In this document: positions 1-6,313 of the stretch, one piece after another
How positions within the stretch are numbered: the stretch's first letter is position 1
Layout: each line of letters starts with the position of its first letter
Assembly: GCA_050744165.1 (NCBI GenBank)
Contig: JBOGGN010000121.1
Span: forward strand, 1 to 7,789
Source of the DNA: JBOGGN01 sp050744165
GTDB taxonomy: Bacteria > Actinomycetota > Acidimicrobiia > Acidimicrobiales > Palsa-688
Direction of reading: 5' to 3'
Length of the DNA stretch: 7,789 nt
Notes under the pieces: model-generated
What the model was told of the DNA's origin: nothing
Databases searched by the model: none
What the model saw: the letters and a program-made list of their open reading frames with translations, nothing else
Position numbers and translations under genes: made by a program

Positions 1-746
1 TCGTCGCTCTGCGGTGCCGGCTTGCCCTGCATGTCGCCGCCCAAGAGCCGCACCGCGCAGGCGGTGATGACGCCCTCAGGGGCGCCGCCGATACCCGCCG
101 ACATGTCGACGCCGCCCCCGGGCACGAGCGAGGCCAGCCCGGCCATCACGTCGCCGTCGGGAATCTCCACCACGCCCGCCCCGGCGGCCCGGATGCGGCC
201 GATCAAATCCACGTGGCGGGGCTTGGCCAGCACCGCCACCCGCAGGCTGCTGACTTTGACCCCGAGCGCCGCCGCCACGTTGGTCAGGTTGTCCTCGATG
301 GGCGCCTCGATGTCGATCGCGCCGTGGGCGCCGGGCCCCACGACGAGCTTGTCCATGTAGAAACCGACGATCGGGGCGAAGGTGTGCCGCGGCGCCGCTG
401 CCAGAACCGTGATTGCCCCCGGCCAGCCCCGGGCGCACAGGTTGGTTCCCTCCAGCGGGTCGACGGCCAGGTCGAACTCGGGCCCGTCGCCGCAGCCGAT
501 CTCCTCGCCGGCGTACAGCATGGGGGCCTTGTCTTTCTCCCCTTCGCCGATGACCACCACGCCATGCCCCGGCACCGTCGAGAGGTGGCTGCGCATGGCC
601 TCGACGGCGGCGTGGTCGGCGGCGTTCTTGTCACCGCGGCCGATCCAGGAGTGGCAGCGGGCGGCGGCCACGGTGGCGGCATCGAGCAACGGCAGGGCGA
701 GCGACGCCATGCGGTCCTGCCAGGGCGCGTCTGGGCTATGGGGCAT
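1..746 (-). CDS. glpX: Class II fructose-1,6-bisphosphatase GlpX (N-terminal 248 codons, cut by window edge)
   Basis: Hydrolyses fructose 1,6-bisphosphate to fructose 6-phosphate in the cytosol, a gluconeogenic step; the family uses divalent metal and is inhibited by lithium. Read on the minus strand from ATG at 746, the protein shows the family motifs in order: GRGDK near residue 36 (D39), IGEGEKDKAPML near 66 (E68, E70), DPLEGT at 96-101 (D96, E99), KLVVGPGAHG near 133, AKPRH near 174, IPDGDV near 195 and GGAPEG at 220-225 (E224). By comparison with E. coli GlpX, the Asp and Glu residues of these motifs are the metal and substrate ligands, and all are present. E. coli GlpX has about 336 residues, so roughly three quarters is visible. 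The start gives the expected short N-terminus and has no convincing Shine-Dalgarno; a TACCTT lies six bases upstream. Identification is very secure. Confidence 0.96.
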   Translation of the reverse strand, partial: MPHSPDAPWQDRMASLALPLLDAATVAAARCHSWIGRGDKNAADHAAVEAMRSHLSTVPGHGVVVIGEGEKDKAPMLYAGEEIGCGDGPEFDLAVDPLEGTNLCARGWPGAITVLAAAPRHTFAPIVGFYMDKLVVGPGAHGAIDIEAPIEDNLTNVAAALGVKVSSLRVAVLAKPRHVDLIGRIRAAGAGVVEIPDGDVMAGLASLVPGGGVDMSAGIGGAPEGVITACAVRLLGGDMQGKPAPQSD

Positions 747-752
747 CGGCCC

Positions 753-758
753 AAGGTA
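753..758 (-). promoter_or_regulatory. Possible -10 element of a leaderless glpX promoter
   Basis: On the minus strand TACCTT fits the actinobacterial TANNNT -10 pattern and is followed by six bases and then the glpX ATG, so transcription could begin at the start codon. No good -35 hexamer is seen 16-18 bases upstream, and no Shine-Dalgarno precedes the ATG. The motif is weak on its own; support comes from similar spacing at other starts in the window. Confidence 0.4.
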
Positions 759-863
759 GGAAACCAGGGTGGGAAAATGCCTCCCCCACGATGGTGACCT
801 CCAGGTGGAAGGAAACGGGGTCGTGGCGCCGGCGGGCGGCCGGGGAATCACCGCCCCGCGGGG

Positions 864-869
864 TACGTT
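864..869 (+). promoter_or_regulatory. Possible -10 element of a leaderless promoter for the 876 gene
   Basis: TACGTT fits TANNNT and is followed by exactly six bases before the GTG at 876. The GGAGG at 870-874 is only one base from the GTG, too close to act as a normal ribosome binding site for it, which favours a leaderless reading. A perfect 10-base CCCCGCGGGG palindrome lies just upstream at 854-863. No clear -35 is seen. Confidence 0.4.
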
Positions 870-875
870 GGAGGC

Positions 876-1349
876 GTGCACGAAGCCGAGGATCCGGCGG
901 AGCCCATCGCCCCGACAGAAGAGGTGGCGACCGACATGGTGGGCGACGTTCCGGCCGGGCTCGACGACTTTGCCGGGCTCGACGACTATGCGGCGCTCGA
1001 CGACGATGACCTCGGCCCGGGCGAAGGCCCCCGCCTGCACACCGCGCTGCCACCGCGCCTCGAGTCGTGGCGGCGGCGCAGCGCCACCGGAGCCATCCTG
1101 ACCGGTATCGGCCTCGGCCTGAAGGCGGCGCTGACGCCCGAGCATGAGGAAACTGCGATCGTGATGCAGGCCTCGGGCGAGCCGCCCACCGACCTGTCGG
1201 TGGAGGCCGAGTTGGGCGGAATCATCCCTGCCGCCAACGTGGTCCGGATCCGCCCCTGGTTGCTGGCCCAAACCGCGAATGACAAGAGCTTCGAGCGCAG
1301 GCCGCCGGCCGGCACCACTGACCCCGCCGCGGGCACGGACGCGCCGTGA
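876..1349 (+). CDS. Hypothetical acidic protein, 157 aa
   Basis: I do not recognise this protein as a named family. Residues 1-50 are strongly acidic and low in complexity, with repeated LDD units at about 29-45 (LDDF, LDDY, LDDDD). A basic patch ESWRRR (63-68) leads into a glycine- and alanine-rich hydrophobic stretch at about 69-86 that could be an amphipathic helix or a weak membrane contact. A moderately ordered segment with valine- and isoleucine-rich strands follows (94-131), then a polar Pro/Ala/Thr tail. No signal peptide or catalytic motif is visible. GTG 876 is taken as start because a stop lies in frame at 795-797 with no other start between. ATG 936 is an alternative with a purine-rich AGAGGTGG before it. 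The stop overlaps the start of the next gene by four bases, so the two are probably translationally coupled. Confidence 0.72.
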   Translation: MHEAEDPAEPIAPTEEVATDMVGDVPAGLDDFAGLDDYAALDDDDLGPGEGPRLHTALPPRLESWRRRSATGAILTGIGLGLKAALTPEHEETAIVMQASGEPPTDLSVEAELGGIIPAANVVRIRPWLLAQTANDKSFERRPPAGTTDPAAGTDAP

Positions 1350-1921
1350 GCGACGTCGCTCCCGAACTCCCCAAGCCCACCGCCATGCTCCACTGGGAGC
1401 AGCAGGCCGGCTACGGCGTCGCCGGCGCGGTCGCCATCGGGGGCGTCTTATCGGGAATCGTCGATCACAACACCCTGGCAGCCGCGCTCGGCATCGGTGC
1501 CGCCCTCCTGCTGGCGTTCGGCGCCTACCGGGGCCAGCGGGTGATTGCGGCGGTGATCGGCATGCCCTGCGTGGTTGTGGCGCAATACCTGCCGGTCGAG
1601 TTGATCGCCATGGGCTACCTGTTCCTCCTGGTCATGCGGACGAGCAACGCCCGGTCGAAGTTGCGCTATAGCCAACCCCGGGCGTCGTCTGCCGAACGCC
1701 GGGCCGCGACCGAGGCTCGCATCGCCGAAAAGCAAGCCAAGCGCAAGGGCCTGGCGCCCCCGTCCGCCTCGAAGAAGCCCACCGCCAATAGGCGCTACAC
1801 GCCCCCGAAGCCCAAGAAGGTTCGCCCAAAGCCGTCCGCGGAGCGCGATGCGGAGGGCTCGAAGAAGCGCGACCGGCCTTCGGAGGACTCGAAGAAGCGT
1901 TCGGAGGACTTGAAGAAGTAG
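1346..1921 (+). CDS. Hypothetical small membrane protein with lysine-rich repetitive tail, 191 aa
   Basis: Not recognised as a named family. The N-terminal half (about residues 21-97) has three to four hydrophobic segments, near 21-39, 44-61, 65-80 and 83-97, so an inner-membrane protein is likely. The C-terminal half (98-191) is hydrophilic and very basic, with an Ala/Glu/Arg helix (114-134), proline-lysine stretches (KPKKVRPKP) and terminal tandem SED(S/L)KK units. By the positive-inside rule this tail should face the cytoplasm, where it could touch nucleic acid, membrane phosphates or an acidic partner. The acidic upstream protein, whose TGA overlaps this GTG, is an obvious candidate, but that pairing is inference. 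The start rests on the GTGA overlap and on the full first hydrophobic segment. No Shine-Dalgarno is evident, in keeping with coupled translation. Confidence 0.75.
   Translation: MSDVAPELPKPTAMLHWEQQAGYGVAGAVAIGGVLSGIVDHNTLAAALGIGAALLLAFGAYRGQRVIAAVIGMPCVVVAQYLPVELIAMGYLFLLVMRTSNARSKLRYSQPRASSAERRAATEARIAEKQAKRKGLAPPSASKKPTANRRYTPPKPKKVRPKPSAERDAEGSKKRDRPSEDSKKRSEDLKK
1880..1918 (+). repeat. In-frame tandem repeat, 21-base unit, about 1.9 copies
   Basis: A 21-base unit at 1880-1900 is followed directly by an 18-base partial copy at 1901-1918 with one C-to-T difference, and part of the unit (tcgaagaagcg) occurs once more at 1859-1869. In the protein this gives SEDSKKR then SEDLKK, preceded by GSKKR. 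The unit is a multiple of three, so copy number can change without breaking the frame, although the stop codon follows the last copy directly. Confidence 0.8.
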
Positions 1922-1933
1922 GCCTCCGCCTCC

Positions 1934-1954
1934 GGACCACCTGCTGGGCGGTCC
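1934..1954. terminator. Inverted repeat between convergent genes, possible bidirectional terminator
   Basis: Eight-base arms 1934-1941 (ggaccacc) and 1947-1954 (ggcggtcc) enclose a five-base loop. Read as minus-strand RNA the stem is complete with one G-U wobble; read as plus-strand RNA the same position is an A-C mismatch. It lies 13 bases after the membrane-protein stop and touches the TetR stop codon, the expected place for a terminator serving both genes. No run of U follows on either strand, so it is not a classical intrinsic terminator. Confidence 0.45.
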
Positions 1955-2547
1955 TAACCGGCAAGCAGCGCCGAACGCAGGAACGAGAGCAGTTCCTGGC
2001 GCCGCCGCACGAGCGAGCGGGCGGTGGGCTCGTACCCGAGGGCCCGCAGCACCTCCACCTCCGTCGCCATCCCGATGACCGTCGAGTAGGTAGCCAGCAG
2101 CAACAGCCGCGGGTCGTGGCGGCGCATGTTCCCGGCGTCCATCTCCTCCTCGAGGAAGGTGGTCGCTCGCCCGATGAGCGGCCCGAGGCCGACGGTCAGC
2201 CGGGTGGCGGCCGGAGGCCCGAGGCGGCTCACCTCGCGAAGCAGGCCCAGCAGTTCGGGCCGGCGCGCCGCCAGCCGAAACACCGAGCGCACCACCGCCT
2301 CCACCCGGGCCCACCCGTCGCCGGCGCGCCCCAGCGCCGCCTCCAGAGCCGCTGACAGTTCGGCCCCGGCATGGTCGACAGCCGCGTCGAGCAGCGCCTC
2401 CTTGGTCGGGCAGTAGTAGAGGATGGTCTGCTTGCGGACCCCCAACTCGCCGGCCAACCGGTCGAGGCTGGTGGCCTCGTAGCCGCGAGACCCGAACGCC
2501 GTCACCGCCGCCGCCACCACCCGATCGCGGGTCCTGGCGCCGTCCAC
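1954..2547 (-). CDS. TetR/AcrR-family transcriptional regulator, 197 aa
   Basis: A one-component repressor-type regulator. The N-terminal domain (about residues 7-53) is a typical TetR DNA-binding unit: a first helix RVVAAAVTAFGSRGYEATS, then the helix-turn-helix SLDRLAGELGVRKQTILYY and the KEALL start of helix 4. Residue 46 is Cys where Phe is usual in the YYFxxKE signature. Residues 55-197 are a variable all-helical ligand and dimer domain, so the ligand cannot be read. Length is normal for the family. GTG 2547 is chosen because it gives the usual short lead before helix 1; no Shine-Dalgarno is present. It is divergent from the acyl-CoA reductase across 24 bases containing inverted repeats, so it probably represses itself and that gene. 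An acyl-CoA or fatty acid ligand would fit but is inferred only from the neighbour. Confidence 0.93.
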   Translation of the reverse strand: MDGARTRDRVVAAAVTAFGSRGYEATSLDRLAGELGVRKQTILYYCPTKEALLDAAVDHAGAELSAALEAALGRAGDGWARVEAVVRSVFRLAARRPELLGLLREVSRLGPPAATRLTVGLGPLIGRATTFLEEEMDAGNMRRHDPRLLLLATYSTVIGMATEVEVLRALGYEPTARSLVRRRQELLSFLRSALLAG

Positions 2548-2554
2548 TTACCGA

Positions 2555-2560
2555 ATGGTA
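2555..2560 (-). promoter_or_regulatory. Possible -10 element of the tetR promoter
   Basis: On the minus strand TACCAT fits TANNNT and is followed by seven bases before GTG 2547. Seventeen bases upstream is TTCACG, matching four of six positions of TTGACA. Transcription would start at or next to the start codon. The element lies inside the TACC-GGTA repeat, which points to autoregulation. Confidence 0.5.
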
Positions 2561-2566
2561 GACAAT
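2561..2566 (+). promoter_or_regulatory. Possible -10 element for the acyl-CoA reductase gene
   Basis: GACAAT, within TAGACAAT, ends five bases before ATG 2572. It keeps the A at position 2 and the T at position 6 of a -10 hexamer but not the first T. The gap cannot hold a normal leader, so the promoter must overlap the tetR 5' end and the transcript must be leaderless or nearly so. No clear -35 is seen around 2537-2543. Confidence 0.4.
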
Positions 2567-2571
2567 TCGGA

Positions 2572-4920
2572 ATGCTCCGTGAAGCACTGGCCGGCCAGCG
2601 CATTGCCATCACCGGCGCCACCGGCTTCCTCGGCACGGCCCTGACCGAGCGCCTGCTGCGCCAGATCCCCGACCTGGAGCTGGTCCTCATCGTGCGCCCC
2701 GGCCGCCGCGGGGCCGGCGACCGCGTGCGGCGGGAGATCCTGCGCAATGACTGCTTCGACCGCCTGCGCCGACAGTTCGGCGCCGATGCGTTCGACGCCG
2801 ACATGGCCCGCCGGATCATCCCCGTCGCCGGCGACGTGACCGCGGAGGGGCTCGGTCTCGACGCCGATGGCCGCGCCGCCCTCGCGGGCTGCTCGACGGT
2901 CATCCATTCCGCGGCTTCGGTCAGCTTCGACGCCCCGCTCGACATGGCCGTGGAGATCAACCTTCTCGGCCCGAGCCGGGTCGCCGCCACCTTGGCTGAC
3001 GTGGGCGCCAAACACGGCGACCGCCCGCCGCACCTCATCGCCGTTTCCACCGCCTATGTAGCCGGAACCCGCCGGGGGAACGCACCCGAGGCGCTGTTGG
3101 CGGACACGCCGTTCGCGACGGAGATCGCGTGGCGGCCCGAGGTGGTCGCCGCCCGCCGGGCCCGCGCCGACTACGACGCCGCCAGCCGCCTCCCCAAGCA
3201 GCTGTCCCACTTCGCCCGGGCCGCCCGCTCGGAACTGGGTGCCGCCGGGGTGCCGGTGCTGGCCGCCAAGGCCGAGAAGCTGCGCCTGGAGTGGGTCAAG
3301 GACAGCCTGGTGCGCGCCGGCAAGGCCCGGGCGCAGGTGCTCGGCTGGCCCGACGCCTACGCCTACACCAAGGCGTTGGGCGAGCGGGCGCTCCTGGAGC
3401 AGCGGGGCGACGTCCGGGTGAGCTTCGTCCGCCCGTCGATCATCGAGTCGGCCTTGGCCGACCCCGAGCCAGGGTGGATCCGGGGCTTCCGTATGGCCGA
3501 GCCGGTGATCATCAGCCTGGGAAAAGGCCTCCTCAAAGAGTTTCCGGGTCTCCCAGAAGGCGTCGTCGACGTGATTCCCGTTGATCTGGTGGTGGCCGCC
3601 CTCATCGCCGTTGCCGCCAGCGGCGGCCCGGAGACGGGCGACGCGCCGCAGGTTTTCCAGGTGGCGTCGGGGTCCCGCAACCCTCTGCGCTACCGCCGAC
3701 TGGTCGAGTTGGTGCGGGGCTGGTTCGGCGACCACCCCCTCGCCGACAGCAATGGCCAGCCGATCGTGGTCCCGGAGTGGTCCTATCCCGGCCGAGGCCG
3801 GGTCCGCAAGCAGCTGGCCCAGGTCACCAAGGCGCTGGAAACCGCCGAGAAGGGCCTCCTGGCGCTCCCCCTCCGGGGGCGCCAGGCAGAGCTGTCGGCG
3901 CGGCTGGAGGAGAAACGGGCCGAAGCCGAACGAGCCCTCGGCTACGTCGAGTTGTATGGGGCCTATACCGAGACCGAGGCGGTGTTCCAGGTTGACCACC
4001 TCGTCGCCCTGTGGGACACACTGCCGCCGGAGGACCAAGGGGACTTTCTGTTCGACCCGGCGGGCATCGAGTGGCCGATGTACATCCAGGAAACCCACAT
4101 GCCGTCGGTTGTCAGCCATGCCCGGGTCCGCATGGCCGGCCCGTCGAAGCGGGGTCCCGCGGCGCTCACCCGGGAGGAACGCGGCCGCCGCGCCGTTCTC
4201 GCCCCCGAACGCCACATGGCCGTCTTCGACCTCGAGAACACGCTCATCAAATCCAATGTCGTCGACAGCTTCGCCTATTTGGCGACCCGCCGGATCACCG
4301 AGGAGGACCGGTTCCGCCTGGTCCTGAAGACGGTGCGGGAGGCGCCGCGGCTGTTGAAGCTCGACATGCAGGACCGGGGCGATTTCCTGCGCCACTTCTA
4401 CCGCCGGTACGAGGGGGCGCCCGTCGCCCGCCTCGAGCGTGACGCCTGGGAGATGTGGAACGACCTGCTCCTGACCAAGGCCTTCCCCGCCGGCATCCGC
4501 CGCGTGCGCGAGCACCGCCGCCTCGGGCACCGGACCCTGCTCATCACCGGCGCCTTGGACGTGGCCATCGAACCGCTCCGGCCCCTGTTCGACGACGTGG
4601 TGTGCGCCACCCTCGGCATCAAGGACGGCCGGTACACCGGCGAGCTCCTGGAGGCGCCGCCCACCGGCGAGGCCCGGGCCATGCTGATGGCCGACTACGC
4701 GGCCGAGCACGGATTCCGGCTCGAGGAGTCGGTCGCCTACGCCGACTCCGCCAGTGACCTTCCGATGCTGGAGGCAGTCGGACATCCCGTGGCCGTCAAC
4801 CCCGAGACCAAGCTGGCCGCCATTGCCCGCAAGCGGGGTTGGCACGTCGAGCAATGGCCTCGCTCCCCCGGGGGCCCCCGGCCGCTGCTCCCGATCGCTC
4901 GGACGGCGGCCACCCGATGA
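2572..4920 (+). CDS. Fatty acyl-CoA reductase fused to a C-terminal HAD-IB phosphatase-like domain, 782 aa
   Basis: The N-terminal part is an extended short-chain dehydrogenase of the fatty acyl-CoA reductase type, which reduces long-chain acyl-CoA with NAD(P)H to aldehyde or alcohol. Visible features are TGATGFLG at 14-21, AGDV near 88, HSAASV at 112-117, VSTAYVAG from 158 (S159) and the YxxxK pair Y263/K267. PEWSYPGRGRV (403-413) and a long charged helix to about 462 belong to its C-terminal region. Residues about 548-770 form a HAD-IB (SerB-like) domain: motif I FDLENT with D553 as nucleophile, T659 as motif II, and ADSASDLPML with D725 and D729 as motif IV. Motif I has Glu (E555) instead of the usual second Asp, and R702 stands in GEAR where GEAK is common. 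ATG 2572 places the nucleotide loop at the usual distance from the N-terminus. It leads a run with the dehydrogenase and LarA-like genes. Acyl chain specificity and final product cannot be read. Confidence 0.9.
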   Translation: MLREALAGQRIAITGATGFLGTALTERLLRQIPDLELVLIVRPGRRGAGDRVRREILRNDCFDRLRRQFGADAFDADMARRIIPVAGDVTAEGLGLDADGRAALAGCSTVIHSAASVSFDAPLDMAVEINLLGPSRVAATLADVGAKHGDRPPHLIAVSTAYVAGTRRGNAPEALLADTPFATEIAWRPEVVAARRARADYDAASRLPKQLSHFARAARSELGAAGVPVLAAKAEKLRLEWVKDSLVRAGKARAQVLGWPDAYAYTKALGERALLEQRGDVRVSFVRPSIIESALADPEPGWIRGFRMAEPVIISLGKGLLKEFPGLPEGVVDVIPVDLVVAALIAVAASGGPETGDAPQVFQVASGSRNPLRYRRLVELVRGWFGDHPLADSNGQPIVVPEWSYPGRGRVRKQLAQVTKALETAEKGLLALPLRGRQAELSARLEEKRAEAERALGYVELYGAYTETEAVFQVDHLVALWDTLPPEDQGDFLFDPAGIEWPMYIQETHMPSVVSHARVRMAGPSKRGPAALTREERGRRAVLAPERHMAVFDLENTLIKSNVVDSFAYLATRRITEEDRFRLVLKTVREAPRLLKLDMQDRGDFLRHFYRRYEGAPVARLERDAWEMWNDLLLTKAFPAGIRRVREHRRLGHRTLLITGALDVAIEPLRPLFDDVVCATLGIKDGRYTGELLEAPPTGEARAMLMADYAAEHGFRLEESVAYADSASDLPMLEAVGHPVAVNPETKLAAIARKRGWHVEQWPRSPGGPRPLLPIARTAATR

Positions 4921-4973
4921 CTCCGCCGTGTCGGGGCTGCATCGGCCTGCATCTGGAACTCACGGCCGACGAC

Positions 4974-4979
4974 AGGGGG
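4974..4979 (+). promoter_or_regulatory. Ribosome binding site deciding the start at 4988
   Basis: AGGGGG lies eight bases before the GTG at 4988, a good Shine-Dalgarno position. The reading frame stays open upstream and holds another GTG at 4928, but that one lacks a comparable site, so 4988 is preferred. It lies in the 67-base gap after the reductase stop. Confidence 0.6.
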
Positions 4980-4987
4980 CTGCGGTC

Positions 4988-6313
4988 GTGAGGGCCCTCT
5001 TGTTCGAGCGCTCGTTGCCCAAGTTCGCCGCCGCCCGGGTGGCGTCGGGGTGGCGCAGCGGCAGCGGCGCAAGGGTGGGACCGCTGCGCCTGGCCGAGGT
5101 CGAGGAACCCCGCCTGCCCGGTCCCGACTGGGAGCGGGTGCGGCCCCGCCTGTCGGGTATCTGCGGCAGCGACCTGTCGACGATCGACGGGCGCTCCTCG
5201 CGCTACTTCGAACCGATCGTCAGCTTCCCGTTCGTTCCCGGCCACGAGGTGGTGGGTGACCGCGAGAGCGGTGGCCGCGTCGTCCTGGAGCCGGTGCTTC
5301 GCTGCGCCGCCCGGGACATCAACCCGCCGTGCCCGGCGTGCGCCCGCGGCGAGACCAACCGGTGTCGCAACCTGGCTTTCGGCCACCTGAAGCCCGGCCT
5401 GCAAACGGGCTTCTGCGCCGAGACCGGCGGTGGCTGGGGGGCGGAACTGGTCGCCCACCGTTCACAGCTGCACCCCGTACCCGACGAGTTATCCGACAAG
5501 GCGGCGGTCATGGTGGAGCCCGCAGCCTGCGCCACCCACGGGGCCTTGAACGGCGGTGCCGGCGGGCCCGGTCACGACACCGCAGTGGTCCTCGGTGCCG
5601 GAACCCTGGGGTTGTGCACGCTGGCGGCCATCCGGCGTTGGCGCCCGGACATCGACAACGTGGTCGTCGTCGCCAAGCACCCCGAGCAGCGCCGGCTGGC
5701 CCACCAGCTTGGGGAGTGCAGCGTGGCCCTGCCCGCTGAGCTCAGCCGGGCCGTGCGCCGCCGCACCGGATCTCTGGTGCTCGACTCGGGCCAGTTGACG
5801 GGCGGCGCCAGCCTGGTGTTCGACTGTGTGGGCACCAGCGAGTCGCTGGCGTCAGCCCTGGAAGTGGTCGAACCGGGCGGCACCATCGTGATGCTCGGTA
5901 TGCCGGGCGAGGTCAAGGTCGATCTGACCGGGCTGTGGCTGCGCGAGGTATCGATCACCGGCGCCTATGCCTACGGCACTGAGCGGGCGCCGATGACCGC
6001 CAACTCCTCGCCCCCAGAATCCGCGCCGGAGGCAACCGGCCCACGTCGGACTCGCAAGACCCCCCCGCCCGCACCCCATCCACGGCGAACCTTCGACCTG
6101 GCCTTCGAGTTGGTGGCTGACGCCGGCCTCGAACGTCTGGTCTCCGCCGTCTACCCACTCACTCGCTACCGTGAGGCAATCGAGCACGCTGCCAACGCCG
6201 GTCGCCGGGGCGCCACCAAGGTGGCCTTCGACCTCCGAACGACCAAACCCCTGCGCCGCATGGAGAGCCGCGAGAGCAGCTGGCCCCGTGATCGCCGCGA
6301 GAGCGCCTCCTGA
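4988..6313 (+). CDS. Zinc-dependent medium-chain alcohol dehydrogenase, 441 aa
   Basis: A medium-chain dehydrogenase/reductase of the zinc type, expected to interconvert an alcohol and an aldehyde or ketone with NAD(P). The catalytic-zinc ligands are visible as CGSD (C59), GHEVVGD (H86, E87) and MVEPAACATH (E177). A structural-zinc lobe follows the catalytic domain start, with Cys spaced x8, x2, x7, ending CPACARGETNRC. The Rossmann loop is GAGTLG at 203-208. An acidic residue closing the second strand is not evident, so NAD versus NADP is undecided. Odd features are a Pro/Ser/Thr-rich segment of about 35 residues (333-367) just before RTFDLAFEL, and a basic tail of about 25 residues. These make it longer than the usual 340-400. 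It lies 67 bases behind the acyl-CoA reductase and its stop overlaps the next start, so it is probably co-transcribed. A fatty alcohol or aldehyde substrate is inference from context. Confidence 0.9.
   Translation: MRALLFERSLPKFAAARVASGWRSGSGARVGPLRLAEVEEPRLPGPDWERVRPRLSGICGSDLSTIDGRSSRYFEPIVSFPFVPGHEVVGDRESGGRVVLEPVLRCAARDINPPCPACARGETNRCRNLAFGHLKPGLQTGFCAETGGGWGAELVAHRSQLHPVPDELSDKAAVMVEPAACATHGALNGGAGGPGHDTAVVLGAGTLGLCTLAAIRRWRPDIDNVVVVAKHPEQRRLAHQLGECSVALPAELSRAVRRRTGSLVLDSGQLTGGASLVFDCVGTSESLASALEVVEPGGTIVMLGMPGEVKVDLTGLWLREVSITGAYAYGTERAPMTANSSPPESAPEATGPRRTRKTPPPAPHPRRTFDLAFELVADAGLERLVSAVYPLTRYREAIEHAANAGRRGATKVAFDLRTTKPLRRMESRESSWPRDRRESAS

Larger units (their letters stand above)
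2549..2570. promoter_or_regulatory. Probable TetR operator: nested inverted repeats in the divergent gap
   Basis: Two inverted repeats share this stretch. One is TACC-gaat-GGTA (2549-2560). The other is CCGAAT (2551-2556) with ATTCGG (2565-2570) across eight bases. TetR proteins bind symmetric sites of about this size between themselves and a divergent target. The repeats cover the possible -10 elements of both genes, so binding would block transcription both ways. That this site belongs to the adjacent regulator is inferred from position and symmetry. Confidence 0.7.

Noticed and set aside
213..797. Plus-strand frame of 194 codons opposite glpX
   Set aside because: The minus strand encodes an unmistakable GlpX over the same bases.
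854..863. Perfect palindrome CCCCGCGGGG before the 876 gene
   Set aside because: Ten G/C-only bases in very GC-rich DNA can arise by chance, and there is no second copy or partner site to support an operator.
2371..2571. Upstream extension of the reductase frame by 67 codons
   Set aside because: It would overlap most of the tetR DNA-binding region, and ATG 2572 gives the normal distance to TGATGFLG.
1448..2587. Open frame of 379 codons on the minus strand across tetR and the membrane-protein gene
   Set aside because: It runs in a different frame from the clear TetR protein and covers the opposite strand of the membrane protein; its Gly/Arg-rich product is a compositional shadow.
2548..4854. 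Open frame of 768 codons on the minus strand opposite the acyl-CoA reductase
   Set aside because: It is antisense to a protein with clear family motifs, its translation is low-complexity Gly/Ala/Arg/His, and long antisense frames are expected at this GC content.
4933..4969. Short repeats in the reductase-dehydrogenase gap: CTGCATC twice ten bases apart, and TCGGCC with GGCCGA across 16 bases
   Set aside because: Arms of six to seven bases with a long spacer are weak evidence for a terminator or operator inside a probable operon.
4754..4987. Upstream extension of the dehydrogenase frame
   Set aside because: It would overlap the end of the reductase. GTG 4988 has a proper ribosome binding site and the expected N-terminus.
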